A DNA stretch of 64,000 nt from Sabethes cyaneus (taxonomy: Eukaryota; Arthropoda; Insecta; Diptera; Culicidae), in contig NC_071354.1 in NCBI RefSeq assembly GCF_943734655.1, positions 177,416,411-177,480,410 of the forward strand, given 5' to 3'. The position numbers and the translations under genes are program-made. The notes under the pieces were generated by a model. That model saw only the letters and a program-made list of their open reading frames with translations, did not search any database and had not been told where the DNA came from. This document shows, in pieces, positions 1 to 11,279 of the stretch (within the stretch, counting starts at the first letter, position 1; every line of letters begins with the position of its first letter).

Positions 1-463
1 TATCAATAAAACACTTTTGAACTCCTACGGTGGCGAAAACTGGTGCCCTGGCGAAAACTAGTGCCGTTACCCTATTATTTACATTTATATTTTTTCGCCC
101 GGACTTTCGACTAATCGACTACGACAAAAATGAGCTTGTGTTGCTTGTTCAATCGTGTGTACCAACAACCTTTTTGATTTTAATTGCTCTAGACGTAGAC
201 GTTGTGGTCAGATAAATTATTTTAAATGAAATTAAATCAATTACTTAAATATTTTTTCTGATTCACTCTCAAAACTGATATTGAAATAATTAGAAGTTGT
301 AGAAGACAGATGGTTCGAATAAATAGATTGCTTTTTGTAGTTTGTGAAAAACAGAACACGTAACCAGATACAATGAAATAACAGTTTATTAATCATTTAT
401 ATTTTAATAATATTTAAACCATAGTAGTTGGAAATGGGTTACTACAAAAACAAAATTGTTGCT

Positions 464-484
464 ACTGTATAATGTCTGCTATAT
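464..484. promoter_or_regulatory. Shared 3'-end element of A1
   Basis: The plus strand contains the core TATAATGTCTGCTATA, 53 nt past the A1 stop. The same core occurs 60-70 nt past the stop of the other A and B genes, always in plus orientation, so in the A1 transcript it reads as the reverse complement. A possible minus-strand AATAAA lies at 390-385, beyond the element. The function is unknown; 3'-end processing or an RNA-RNA contact are both possible. Confidence 0.7.
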
Positions 485-536
485 TCCTCTTATTATAGTA
501 TATCCTGGGCTAAATACACTAAATATTAGAATCAAG

Positions 537-1499
537 TCACTTGCCGGTTACTAAGCATTTGCTGAAGGCGGCTTGTGTACGAGCCACAGCATCCTGGATG
601 TCATTCGATGCCAACATGGCACAGCGATTACATCTGAAGACGACCATTTGAACCTGATTGTACTGAATCACATCCACTATATAGTTCAGTGACAGTACTT
701 GCGATTGAGAACCGATTTGGGTTAGGTACTAATTGGAAAAAGAAAAATAAGTAAATGTATATAATTTAGGTAACGTGCATTTCCTTACCGAATTTAAGCA
801 TTCCGTTTTTGGTACGTACTGAGGCCAACTTTTGCTTAATTCAGCTGCCGTAGGAACGTTACAAATCGAAAGCAACTCGATAAAGGTTTGGGCCATAGCG
901 AGGCTGTTGCTTATTTGTTTATTAATATCTGATCCGATGGAGCGGATTCTAGCATTTTCACCAGCAAGACAGCTACTGAACCGGCTCATCACAATTGGTT
1001 TAGCTGTCAATTGAGCTCCGTATTTCTGCAGGCAAGTCGCTGCATATGCATTGCTGGGTATTGCTTGATTGGTCATGTTAACCGCAGCAGCATTTAGGAT
1101 GATGCCGGTTTGCTCTGCCATTTGGTAAATGGTCGAGTAGAGACTGACAAGCGAGGATTGGGCCAGCAACATACTTGGTCCTGAGGTATTGAGCATGTTC
1201 CGTAATTGAGCAATCGTATTGTTCAGTGAACTCAGTTGAGAACTGACCGAACTAGGATACTTTACGAAGCGGTTCACTTGACTGGACAGGCTGGTGATCA
1301 ACTTGTTGACCCATTTACTCCATGATTTTACAATGGCTGTATCCGAATTGCTTATCGAGGCTTTAATCGTTGCGATTTTGTCGTCGACGGCCGTTAAACC
1401 GTTCGTAACACTGTTGGCCACATTGGTGGAGACTGTGCTTTGAGCTTTGATTACAGTTCCGAGGCAGAGAGCCCCGACAAGAACTAGGAGAAATTTCAT
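537..1499 (-). CDS. Type A secreted cysteine protein, copy A1
   Basis: The gene has two exons: 1499-789 (237 codons) and 728-537 (63 codons plus stop). The 60-bp phase-0 intron has GTAAG and TTAG borders. The predicted protein has 300 aa, with a signal peptide ending near residue 19 (VIKA, then QST). A Ser/Ala/Asn-rich helical first half follows, then a cysteine half with spacing C-x20-C-x35-C-x20-C-x3, intron, C-x21-C, plus one extra cysteine three residues before the fifth (FRCNRC). Only about three N-glycosylation sequons are visible, fewer than in A2-A4, so A1 is the divergent A copy. The second half resembles the TsetseEP/DUF725 pattern from memory of that family. No enzyme motif is visible. 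It is probably secreted into the gut, hemolymph or saliva; the tissue is not deducible. Confidence 0.88.
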
Positions 1500-1529
1500 C
1501 TTCTATAATCTTAGACCAAGCACAGGAAA

Positions 1530-1600
1530 ATACTGACTGATGAGCGTTCAAAGGTGATTGTGTGTCTTATATATTGTTCTGTTGATCGCTTGTGACGCAT
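1530..1600 (-). promoter_or_regulatory. A1 core promoter
   Basis: Reading the minus strand, TGCGTCACAA (1599-1590) is followed by TATATAAG (1573-1566) and a TCAGTCAGT initiator (1540-1532), about 35 bp from TATA. The initiator lies about 40 bp before the ATG. The same order occurs in A3 and A4. Confidence 0.65.
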
Positions 1601-1849
1601 GTCACGTTGAACAGCTTGTACATACCAAATTGGTGGAAATTCGTGGTAGTAAATATTTGTTTTAGAACAAATCTGGTTTAAATGTACTCTTTGTTATGCG
1701 TTCCTTAATCGAAACACCTTACCCTTTTCATTCTCATTAGATTCTAAAATAAATGATCAATCCACCTAAGGTTACCTATAAGACAAAATAAAGCTGAACA
1801 AAATCGAAAAAGCTAATCTCGTGTTTTTAGTCTTGACCTAGAAATGCGG

Positions 1850-2270
1850 TCATATATATTGATATTTTTTTGAAACGATGGTTCTACAATTGATGAAGGG
1901 ACGGTAGGGGGAAAAAATGAAAATTTTTTGGTGAAGGAGGGGGAAGAGCGGAAAGGTGAGGAGGGGGGGGGGGATATTGGTAGCTACGCTTAACAAGTAG
2001 TCGTTTTGACTCCTACCTTTTGTCCAATGCTGGAAGGTGCATAAGTCGTGCATAAGGGCATGTGGTTCGCTGGTACATGTACCTTTGAACCATAGAGGCG
2101 CTGGACAAAAGGAGACTGCAAAACCCACTCATCAAGATAGCGACGTGTCCAATATCCCCCCCTCCCCTCCTCACCTTTCCGCTCTTCCCCCTCCTTCACC
2201 AAAAAAAATATTTTTTCATTTCTTTCTCCTACCGTCCCTTCATCAAAAAAATATCAAAATCGAATAAGTT
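1850..2270. repeat. Foldback / SINE-like repeat, copy 1
   Basis: Purine-rich DNA at about 1880-1980 and its near-perfect inverse at 2145-2260 form a hairpin of roughly 100 bp. The loop (1985-2140) shares sequence, including GGCGCTGGACAAAAGGAG, with the copies at 21468-21962 and 43140-43640. The element lies in the A1-B1 intergenic space. ORFs in it are artefacts of low-complexity G/A and C/T runs. Confidence 0.7.
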
Positions 2271-2984
2271 ACGTAAATCAAAAAAATCTGATTAAAATCA
2301 ATATTGAATTAAATTTTACGGAAGTTCCGTACACTTAAGAAGAACAAATAAACAAGTTTGTGTTTGGTTAAAGAAAAACAGCTTGTATTTAGTGCAAACA
2401 AAATTCAAAGCGCTGTTTGATATATCTGTGTGAAACCCCCAGGAAGCCATTCATGGATTGTTTTTTTCAACGTTACCATCATGGAGCAGCATGTGTTTTG
2501 GGTCTGTTTGTAGTTATTTTTTACACGATAGTTGCATAGTTGTAAGTGATATAAGAAAGATCATTTACCTTTGGCTTATGCATCAGAAATGCATTATGCG
2601 GCAGCGCTGATAGAATCACTTTCTGCGACTTGGCGATTTCTTTAGTGCTGGTCACTAAAAGTCATATTGTTTTACAAACAGTCACTTGGGTAACTGTTTT
2701 GTAGCCGGATTTTTTGTATACAAAATCCATCTATGCAAAGTCTTAATCCTAAATCGTAAATTATATGGTGTGATGCGACTGAAAAGTCGCGATAAGTAAA
2801 GATGGTAAGATGAAAATGGATGCGAGATAGAATTGTTGAATAGAGACATTTTTGAAGACCCAAAAGTATATTTGATCAGATGATCATTCTAATTCCGATG
2901 GATTCCTCGAATATTCTTGATGAAATCCATGTCCATGAGAACTGAAAGAATCTCAATCAGAATAAAGCCTACGTTTTAAAAATA

Positions 2985-3001
2985 AGAGAGAGAGAGAGAG
3001 A
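2985..3001. repeat. Short (AG)n tract
   Basis: This simple dinucleotide run lies about 120 bp upstream of the B1 initiator, close to the conserved B1 promoter block. Confidence 0.85.
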
Positions 3002-3033
3002 TTGAATTAAAAAAACCCGATTCGAATATATTT

Positions 3034-3130
3034 GCGTCAAAACAGTTGTCATCTATTAATCAAACAACTGCTTTCAACTGTTTCGAAACGATATAAAATG
3101 CCTCACGTGAGCGTCCCTGTTATCAGTAGT
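3034..3130 (+). promoter_or_regulatory. B1 promoter
   Basis: A TGCGTCA site (from 3033) is followed by a CAACTG-rich block, TATAAAA (3092-3098) and TTATCAGTAGT with initiator TCAGT (3123-3127). The whole block of about 95 bp aligns with the promoters of B3, B4 and B5, and less well with B2. The ATG is about 40 bp further on. Confidence 0.7.
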
Positions 3131-3164
3131 TTATCGGTGGGCAAACGAGTAATCACGAACGAAA

Positions 3165-4077
3165 ATGTTGAACTATTGGTTGAAGATCGTGTGCATTTTT
3201 GGCTGCCTTGGAGGAGCCTTGTCACTGTATACTCCCATTTCCGTCGGAGCCGAAGGACTAGTGGTAATTGGCAGAATCGCGCAGCAAACCGCTGATGTGC
3301 TTGCGTCCTATAATAACACTCTGAATTCTGCTCGCAATGAAATCTTCGTCGGGTTAAATGATTTGTTGGGTTGGATAAACATAACTTACACAGCTTTGAA
3401 TAACACCTGGGGTGCAAAATATCCTAATTTGCCCGGGTTTGTCGAGAATCTGAAAGAACTCAATAATACTGTAAAATACGGAGAATCTTCCGTCACCTGG
3501 ATATTTGCGAATGATTTGGGTGAGCTTGTTCAGGCCTTAGACCGTGCAATTGATCCTATTTTACAGTACTATAGAATGTTGACACAAGAAATGCCCTCTA
3601 CGGTTAATGTTGAGAAATGTACGCTTCGAAATGCCAGCCAAATGGCTGATGTTCCAAATCATGCGTTTAAGTTGGCACATTGTCTGCAAATGGAATCGGA
3701 CGAAATTACAGCGACACTTCCCGCCATTTTAAAGCTGATATCCGTTGTGAAACTTGATTTCGTTTCTTTAGCCAATCAGTTAGATTCCTGCCACTCATTG
3801 GCAACCACGTGTCAGAAACAAGTAAGTATTGGAGTTGATCGTGATTTTTAGATTGGTTTTTCTAATTGTTTTCTTTTTATAGTATTTTGACCAGTTGTAT
3901 TTGGAGCATAGTACTGGTACATCGATGCTGAGTTTGGTGGTGCAGTATATTTCTTCACTTTTCAATGATACCTACAACCGCAACCGATTTTGTGCTGCTC
4001 TTGTTCAATCTGATATTCAGGAGACTTTGCGTAACCTTGAAACTACATATTCATTGTGTGCCTGGCCACCATCATAA
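3165..4077 (+). CDS. Type B secreted cysteine protein, copy B1
   Basis: Exons are 3165-3821 (219 codons) and 3883-4077 (64 codons plus stop), with a 61-bp GTAAGT...TATAG intron in phase 0; the product has 283 aa. An N-terminal hydrophobic signal (WLKIVCIFGCLGGALS) precedes the mature start near LYTP. Six sequons are visible, including one in exon 2. The six mature cysteines follow the B pattern C-x20-C-x35-C-x6-C-x3, intron, C-x21-C. It ends in CAWPPS. Its middle region (FVENLKELN..YGES) groups it with B4 rather than B2/B3. It lies head-to-head with A1, 1.6 kb away. No function is recognised. Confidence 0.9.
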
Positions 4078-4136
4078 GAAAAAAAAACACCATAAATTTA
4101 TCGTTTTACCATATTAAAGCTTAACAAAACTAGGTT

Positions 4137-4164
4137 ACTGTAATAATGTCTGCTATATAATAAA
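4137..4164 (+). promoter_or_regulatory. B1 3'-end element and poly(A) signal
   Basis: The conserved element containing AATGTCTGCTATAT starts 60 nt after the stop and runs directly into AATAAA (4159-4164). This layout recurs in B2, B3 and B5; B4 uses ATTAAA. Confidence 0.75.
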
Positions 4165-4394
4165 TTGTATTCTCTCTTCGGCTTTGCATCAAGTTAAAAT
4201 AATCAGCATTTACAACCTTGCACATATTTATTATGTCCGGAGCATTTCTCCTAAACACTGTAAGCAGGGCCGGCGCTTCCCTTAAGCAAAACAAGCAGCT
4301 GGTTGAAGCGCCACTTTGAGGGGGGCTCCATTTCGGCTACATTTGAATAAACTGGAGCATTAAATAAACAAAACTTTCCTCCTTCTTCTTTAGC

Positions 4395-4695
4395 AGCATA
4401 GAGCCGGGATGGCTTGTGCGGTATCTAGAGTTACTCTCCGTTGTATATGGTCATGGGCTACTTGCCGCGAATTCGTTGAACGTTTTGACACAAGCAAATC
4501 GGCTTTAACTTGGTCGAGCCATCTAGCACGGGTTCCTCTATTCCTAATCCGATGGAGATCTTGAAGAGAATAGATTTCACTGCACAGTCGTCCGGTATTC
4601 TTGCGACGTGACCAGCCCACTATACTTGCACTAGATCCTTTGCTAAGGGAATATCTTTAGGTAGTGCCTGCAGTTCATAGTTCATACGCCTACAC
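4395..4695 (-). mobile_element. RTE-like retrotransposon 3' fragment
   Basis: Minus-strand translation gives the post-RT tail typical of RTE-like copies (RWLDQVKADL, then WRRVA-like text). It aligns with the ends of the copies at 6015-7815, 24945-29115 and 60290-60850. It is a 5'-truncated, frameshifted fragment. Confidence 0.7.
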
Positions 4696-4699
4696 CAGG

Positions 4700-6005
4700 G
4701 CTTGAAAAGGGATCGCAAGTTGAATGTGATTCCCATGAATGCGTATGCTACCCGCATTCAACCTGCGCTTTTCGAACGATCATTTGACTGTTTTTTGAAT
4801 CCAGTCAATCTGCCGCTTGCGCTGCTGCCGTCTTACAATTCATGAGGCATCTCAGCAAAAGCAAACAGTCGATCTCCCGTTTTGCTTTGCACTTTGAGAA
4901 TATAAACTGCAAACTGACTGGAAGCATAAAGTGACGTATTTTTTTCGTTTCTCTTTTTGTCTCCAAATCGGCTGCTCACACTAATAGTTTGTCACCCGGA
5001 CGTCGGTTTGACGCAAGCAAAATATTCGTTTGTATTGGACGGAGTCCGACCGACTTCTTCCATGCACATGTAGTGGTTGTTTTTTTTTGTAGTATTGAAT
5101 CATACGATAGTGCGGTTGCTTTTCGTTAGCGTTGTGACTGCCAATTATTTGACTGTTTTGCAGTCATTCGCTGCTCCAAACGGTAAAGGCAACTTGATCG
5201 AAACGAAAATGTTAAAAAGGTTTAGCGTTCGTTCTACTGCGTGCAAACGGCGTTTGACTGAGCAAACTGCCAGTTACGTTATGCATAGTATTCGTATGCC
5301 ACCACTAAACGGACGGTGTGAACTGGAATGCGCGTTGGTGTGACTGCGGTAGAAAAAAAGGATCGGCCGAAGCCCTGGCCTACACTATTCGTTGCTTTCT
5401 ATTTGTACGAGGCCAAAAATATCAGTGTTGCAGTGCTAGAAAACTACAGTCTTGATTATTCTCTTGATAACCTATTTGCGACAAAACTAAACAATTAAAA
5501 CAGTCGGATAAACTTGGTGGTAAAGTCGTATTGACGCTATTAAATTTAGAAATTTTTCAGAGATTTTTGAATCTCTTCAAAATTAGTAATCATCTCTCGA
5601 TTAAGCTGCAAGATATGAGGACGTAGTTTCTGAAGCAACAGAAATTCTTTTTTGTTTTTGAAGATTTATCATTCTGATAATGGGTTTTAAGCGTTTTAAG
5701 AAACCGACAATTAGTCGGTGTTAAATTAGACCGGAGCAAGTTGCAAAATCTAAAAAAGGGTTAATGATAGCAAACGATCAAAGATTTCCTAAGTCACATT
5801 TTACTCTCATCAGATTACATAAATGTTGCAAACAGTTAATAATGACTTTGATACGTCGTTTATTTCCGAGAATTGAATCCGCTGCTGCAAAACATAAACT
5901 TTGTTTATAAAGCAGATGACGAGCATAAACATACAGCAATTCAGTTATTTACGCTTTTTTTTGCGATACTGCAGTTCCGAAGTATATTCCATTCCAGATT
6001 ATCAG
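4700..6005. other. Intergenic, no gene recognised
   Basis: I see no supported exon. An 88-codon open frame at 5077-5343 has no family features and sits in DNA rich in repeated GTTTGC/GCAAAC words. It is probably old repeat DNA. Confidence 0.5.
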
Positions 6006-7069
6006 TTGTCGTCGTCGTAAGTAGTCTAGAGCTGGGATGACTCGTGCAGTTTGATGCAGTTATCTTCGTTCAACTTGTTCCCAGTCGTCACAGTCGTCTT
6101 AGAAGTTGCAAATCACTTTCGACCTGGTCGTGTCATCTTGCACGGCCCCCTGTTCTTGGTACCGGTGAGGTTTTCAAAGCGAAGTGTTTTCGTCGCACTG
6201 TCGTCAGGCATCCTTACGATATGTTCGGCCCAACGTCGCCTACTGACTTTCGCTCCGCTTTTAGTTTGTACTCCGTCAAATATCGTCCGCTGTACCTTCG
6301 CTCTAGCACAGCAAGGGAGCGTATGTTCTCCGTGAGCAGCGTCACGGTTTCAAATCCATAAAGCACTACTGGTCTAATAAGGGTTTAGTACATCGTCAGC
6401 TTCGTACGGCGGCGTGTGCTTTTTGATCGTAGTGCTTTGCGAAGGGTAAAGTAGGCCAGATTTCTCACTTGAATGCCGCGCTGGAACTCTTTACTAGTGT
6501 TGTTGTCCGCGGTCACCAGCGATCCCAAATACACGAACTCATCTACCACTTCTAGTATGCCGCCGTCAAGGGTTACCGTGCGTGGGAGGCAAGCGTTTGT
6601 TTTCTTTGTACCTCTTCCTCTCATGTATGTGGTCTTCGACGCTTTTATTTTTAGTTCATTTCTCCTAAACTCCGTTTTCAGTCTGGCGTAGATCTTCTCC
6701 ACTGATGCGCAGTTCCTGTCAAAATCATCTGCAAAGCCTAGGAGTTGGCTACCCGTGGTAAAAATCGTGTCTCTCGTTTCGATGATCGCTTGACGGATCA
6801 CCGCCTCAAACGGGTTGATTGTTGAACAGCATACAGGAAAAGCTGTCACCTTGCCTTAACCCTCGCCGCATCTCGAAGGGATTCGATAGTATCCCCGAGA
6901 CACACGAAACACATCTCTCGATCTCTATCGATGTAGCTCTGATCAGTTTATCCGGTCTCGATTGAATGTATCGTACCTATGCTGCGTTGAAATCAATAAA
7001 GATGTGATGCGCGGACACGCTGTATTCTCGTCATTTCTGCAAGCTCTGTCGGATGGTAAAAATCTGGTA

Positions 7070-7183
7070 AAGTATTTAACAGACACTGAGGAAGCCTGCA
7101 AGTCGTAGGCGAAATACGTATCTGTCGTGAATAAAATACACATAGTAGAATTAAATTGGATAAGTTTTCTTATTTTTATTTTT
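7070..7183 (+). mobile_element. Short Penelope-like insertion with target duplication
   Basis: About 100 bp with a hammerhead motif is inserted in the RTE-like remnant. GGTAAAGTATTT stands at both ends (7070-7081 and just after 7183), which is a 12-bp target duplication. The insert ends in AT-rich TTTTATTTTTA. Related longer copies lie at 13121-13360 and 23374-23586. Confidence 0.6.
7082..7126 (+). ncRNA. Hammerhead ribozyme motif, best-preserved copy
   Basis: The order is GACA (stem I 5'), CTGAGGA (fits core CUGANGA), stem II GCCTGC/GTAGGC with loop AAGTC, GAAA, palindromic TACGTA, then TC as the expected cleavage position and TGTC (stem I 3'). All invariant core positions are present. The very short stem III matches the kind described in Penelope-like elements, where two copies pair through the palindrome. 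Activity is inferred. Confidence 0.65.
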
Positions 7184-7827
7184 AGGTAAAGTATTTATCT
7201 TGTAGGCGGCGTTTACCAGCATTATATCGTGATAGTTGCAGCAGTCGAGCCGATCACCCTATTTGTAGATGGGACAAACCACTCTTTCCATCCATTCCAT
7301 CCTCCGGTAGCTTCTCCTCCTTCCAAATCTTGGAAATAACCCAGTGTAGTGCTATTGCTAGCGTTTCTCGGCTATGTTTATAAAGCTCTGCCGGTAGGCG
7401 GTCCTTGCCAGCGGTTTTGTTGGTCTTCAGCAGCCCGATTTCTCATTTGGTTTCTTGGAGATCAGGTGTTGGGACATTACAATCTTCCATGGTCCGTAAA
7501 GAATTTCCGTTTTGCCTCCTCCTGCAATAGAGGTGTTCATCGAAGAACTGCTTCCACCTGTCAACTACCTCACGCTCGTTTGTGATTAGATTCTCCCTTC
7601 ACTATACATGTCAGGTTTCGGTGTGTAGCCCTTAGGAGATTGGTTTATCTTTTCGTAAAACTTGTGTGTGTCATTAGCTCGGAATAGCTGTTCTAATTCT
7701 TAACGATTTATGTCCTTATTTGGGCGCTTTTTACTCCTCACGATCGTTGTCAACTGGCTTCTTGCTTGTCGGTATTTTGCCAAGTTCTCCCTAATGGCAA
7801 TGCACAGATAATTTTTCAGACCAGTGC

Positions 7828-8152
7828 TGCATTTGCTCTGCCACCTGATTGCCATTGGAGTAAAAGTCCATCAGGGAAGATTGGGACAACAGTTTACTTG
7901 AACCTGAGGGGTTGCGCATACTTTGTAAGTGGGTGATAGTATTGTTCATTGTGCTCCGCTGGGGATTAACTTCACTAGGATACGTACTGCATTGATTCCC
8001 TTGCCTGGTTTGCTTGGCAATTAATCTATTAGCTCAATTGACCGTGTTCGCTCTGGTGTGGATGACCATTAGAACACAGTAACGGAGATTGTGGCTTAAG
8101 ATTTGCAGTTTCGGAAACAGAGAGTCTCGATAAGAGCTATGAAGAATTTCAT
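7828..8152 (-). pseudogene. Decayed type A gene remnant
   Basis: Reading minus, an ATG at 8152-8150 is followed by the A-type leader, and further on by segments matching A1 around SYPSSVSSQLSSLNNTI. Frameshifts, small deletions and stops break it, and only about the first half remains; homology ends against RTE debris. The 5' leader (to about 8215) also aligns with A2. No B partner is visible beside it. Confidence 0.7.
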
Positions 8153-8417
8153 TTTTTTGTAAGCGTAGACTAAGCGCAGTACAAAACCGATTGATAGGTG
8201 TGCAACGGTGAGAAACAAATTTTTGGATTTTTAACATGTTTATGTTAGGGAAATTTTAAACGTCCAAAAACTCAATATTGGATTACGTTTTTCGATTTGA
8301 TTTGATTGATAAAAATTATTCTATTGATGAAACCATCAAACTTATTTATTGATTGATTGAAAAAATATGTTGAATTCAGCGAAGTCTGAAGTCTGTCGAT
8401 AAAGAAGGGCCAAGTTC

Positions 8418-9520
8418 TTAACCCATTTCCTCCCCCCTTTCATTCGATTCTAGAGAAGGCCCGGTTTAAGATATCAACTTGGACCCTGAGAAACAAAGAA
8501 AGATTGGAAAAAATCTAATCGACCTGTTTTTGCTCAAAGGTCAGAAGTTACATGTAACATAATTACAGGTGTGACAATACAACAGGTTTTGCTATTTTTA
8601 AGATAGTTAAGGAAAAATGCTCATAAAACTCGATTTTACCTCTATTAACGCCTGACCTATCAATCAGTGTTAGTAAGAATCGGTTGCTTGCCAAAAAAAA
8701 ACTTTGTTTCATAATTTTGATTATTTTTGTAATTTTAAGATAGGTTTAAAGCTTTGCGTTGCGAAAACGCAACGCTAGGAAGTAACGAAATTCAAAATTT
8801 GCAACGGGAACGTTTGTTTTCATTCGTTCGCTGAGGTGTTTCATTTGATGTCGTTGCTTTTTAGTAAACAAATGAATGTAAATCTTATCTTTCGTTTATT
8901 TAAAATATTCCGAAAACATTATAAAAGTTTACATAACATAGAACTCGCAACTTCAAACACTGATGGCAGATGGAGAAGCCGTTGTGATAAAAGCGTAAGA
9001 AAATTGTTAAAGTACCTTTGCCTCCGGAATATCTGGAGGAATTGAGTGATGGCAACGACAGTTTCATGGACCCAAATTTAATGTTACAACCTATCCGGAA
9101 CGTGTTGCTGGCATTTAATCATCTGCGATGACATGCATTTAGCATTCAAACTGCATACTACGCGACTAGTGCAAAGTTGGTCTCCAACCCAAATGTTTCG
9201 ATATCTATCATAAAACATAACATGTAATACTCTAAGTCGTTCATTTAATCTTTATTAATACTCAATATCACAAAAAAATCCCAAATTTGATTTAACGGTA
9301 AAAAAGTATGAAGCATTTGTATGCATAATAATGAAGGTATGCAAAAACGGTATACCCTTAACGCCCAGCGTTGCGTTTTCGCAACGTAGCGTTGCGGGAC
9401 ACAGGGTCAAAATTAAAAATACATGTCAGCAGCTTTTTCTTAGTTGACCTAAAAGAGAATTTTCCTGAAAGTTTCAACTTTCTATCCCTGCTGGGAAAAG
9501 TGTGGGGCTTAATGGGTTAA
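8418..9520. mobile_element. piggyBac-like defective element
   Basis: TTAA stands at both ends (8418-8421, 9517-9520), with termini TTAACCCATT...AATGGGTTAA. Subterminal inverted GCGTTGCG-containing blocks lie at about 8757-8779 and 9368-9397. In the middle (about 9010-9190) short plus-strand text such as LPPEYLEELSDG recalls piggyBac transposase N-terminal regions. The ends and TTAA are seen directly; the family call is an inference. Confidence 0.6.
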
Positions 9521-9639
9521 AGGCGTTTATATCCATGGCTTTGCTTTTTATGTTTTAGTTGCTGTTTCACACCACTGAACCGATTTTCATGATTTTATGC
9601 ATTAGATGCATTAGATTACAGGTTCTCAGATCTACGAAT

Positions 9640-10045
9640 TCTTTTCTGCTAGTGTTCGTTAACTATAAAACAGCGCGAAAACATTCTGCGCACTTAGACG
9701 TAGAGGAGTTCCAGATAAGCTATTTCATCTCAACGAAGCTCAGTATGAGGTGTTCTCGTTCAAGATGTTGCAAAATTGCGTCTTGTCCGATCCTATAAGG
9801 GTCATTACTGGTGTGATACAGGATTGCATATTATCACCACTGCAGTTTCTCATCGTTATGGATGAGATACTAGTTGGAGCTATGGACAGGACAGTATACG
9901 AAATCGATGATTGATTTGAAATCCTCTAACTAGATGCCATAGCAACTGGATGCCCAACGGGGAACTAAATCGTCGATATCATTATCGGCCGTTAGCAATT
10001 CTTTAGAAATTCTAGAACGTGGAGGCGAGCATGTTGTGCCCGTCT
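9640..10045 (+). mobile_element. Non-LTR retrotransposon fragment
   Basis: The DNA aligns with 34215-34830 of the larger copy: the RRGVPD, LQNCVLSDPIRV and FLIVMDE regions at about 9690-9900, then a deletion, then the NWMPNGE-like tail near 9945-10045. It is heavily damaged. Confidence 0.6.
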
Positions 10046-10116
10046 CAGATCAATCGGAGGCTCTGTTACTACTTGGGTTATGGTGGTGAATTATTGTAAA
10101 AATTAGATTGAATGCT

Positions 10117-10176
10117 ACTGTATAATGTCTGCTATATTTACTTTATAATTTAAGTTAGTTTCTAGGATACCGCCTA
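10117..10176. promoter_or_regulatory. Shared 3'-end elements of A2
   Basis: Two conserved blocks lie past the A2 stop. TAGGATACCGCCTA (10163-10176) is a quasi-palindrome with TAGG/CCTA arms. The TATAATGTCTGCTATA element (10117-10137) starts 68 nt from the stop. Both recur at A3, A4 and the B genes in the same genomic orientation. Confidence 0.7.
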
Positions 10177-10204
10177 CTTCAAATTATTAGAGCTAAAGAT
10201 CGTT

Positions 10205-11158
10205 TCATGAACCAGTAGTTAAGCATTTGATAAACGCGGCCTGCGTGCGGCCCACAGAATCCTGAATGTCATACTGTGCCAATTGGGCACAACGATTGAC
10301 TCGGAAGACGACCATTTCGACCTGACTGTTCTGAATAATATCCACTATGTTGTCCAGTGATTGCACTTGCGATTGGTAGGCGATTTGGGTCAGGTACTAA
10401 TTGGAAGATAAAAATACTAAATACGTTTTCCTACCTTGTACGCATTTTCTTACCGTATTCAGGCATCCAGTCTGGGGTATAAACTGCGGCCAACTTTGGT
10501 TTAATACTGCTGCGGTGGGAATGTTACAAACGGAAAGCAAATTGATAAAGGTCTGAGCAGTGGCGAGGCTGCTGTTGATTTGTGCGGTAATGTTTGTTCC
10601 GATGGAGCTAATTCTGGAACTTTCGGCTGAGAGACAGCTGTTGAAACGGCTCATTAGAGCCGGCGTAGTCGTCAACTGGACTCCGTATTTCTGCAAGCAA
10701 GAGGCTGAATGACTGCCTGTTGCCTGAGTGGTCATATTAAGTGCTGCGGCATTAAGCGTACTGCCCGTTTGCTCGGCCAGTTGGTAAACGCTCGCATAAA
10801 GACTTTCCAGTGAGGAGTCGGCTAATAACATAGAAGGTCCCGAACTGCTGAGCATGCTTTGCAGGTTGGCGATTGTATTGTTCAGTGAACTCAGCTGAGA
10901 ACTAACCGAACTAGGATAACTTCCGAATCGACTCACTAGACTGGTTAGGTTGGTAATCAACGTTTTGGTCCAATTGGTCCACCCTCCAATAATGGCGATA
11001 TCCGCTTTGTTGATGGTATTGTTGATTGCGACGATCGTGCTGTTGAGGCTCGCTAGACCAAGCGTAACGTTACCGGCCACATTGATGGAGATCGTGCTTT
11101 GAGCATCGATTACAGTTCCGAGACAGAGAGTCCCTACTAGAACCAGGAGCAATTTCAT
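10205..11158 (-). CDS. Type A secreted cysteine protein, copy A2
   Basis: Exons are 11158-10454 (235 codons) and 10396-10205 (63 codons plus stop), with a 57-bp intron; the product has 298 aa. A longer open frame begins 17 codons upstream, but I chose the inner ATG because it heads a clear signal peptide (MKLLLVLVGTLCLGTVIDA) and matches the paralogues. About ten N-glycosylation sequons crowd the mature protein. Exactly six mature cysteines are spaced C-x20-C-x35-C-x20-C-x3, intron, C-x21-C. Exon 2 has the family signature NRCAQLAQYDIQD. It is head-to-head with B2. Secretion is well supported; the role is not recognised. Confidence 0.92.
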
Positions 11159-11189
11159 TTTCTTTATGGTAGATCGAGCACAGAAGAAT

Positions 11190-11232
11190 ACTGACTGATA
11201 AGTGGCCATCCGATATTGGGCGGCTTTTATAT
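11190..11232 (-). promoter_or_regulatory. A2 core promoter
   Basis: On the minus strand, TATAAAAGCC (11231-11222) precedes the TCAGTCAGT initiator (11198-11190) by about 30 bp. The TGCGTCA site seen in A1, A3 and A4 has diverged here to TGTGCCAGAAAC. Confidence 0.65.
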
Positions 11233-11279
11233 TGCTCTGTGGAACGTTTCTGGCACATTACACGTCGACCAGCTGGTAA

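Larger units (their letters stand above)
6015..7815 (-). mobile_element. RTE-like retrotransposon remnant (RT region)
   Basis: The minus strand encodes a broken reverse transcriptase. The active-site FADD (GFADDFD) and the VYLGSLVTADNNTSKEFQRG region are at 6385-6849, the post-RT tail is at 6030-6380, and upstream RT/linker fragments run from 6900 to 7800. Several stops and frameshifts make it non-functional. It is interrupted at 7082-7183 by a Penelope-like insertion and abuts the decayed type A gene at 7828. Confidence 0.75.

Noticed and set aside
1499..3165. A true bidirectional promoter between A1 and B1
   Set aside because: Each gene has its own TATA and initiator, and spacers vary from 0.9 to 5.6 kb.
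5077..5343. 88-codon frame with a hydrophobic start resembling a small secreted protein
   Set aside because: It lies in repeat-rich DNA, has no TATA/initiator like the family promoters, and no similarity to A or B.
11159..11209. Upstream in-frame extension of A2 by 17 codons
   Set aside because: It overlaps the transcription start region, and the inner ATG begins a standard signal peptide conserved in all A genes.
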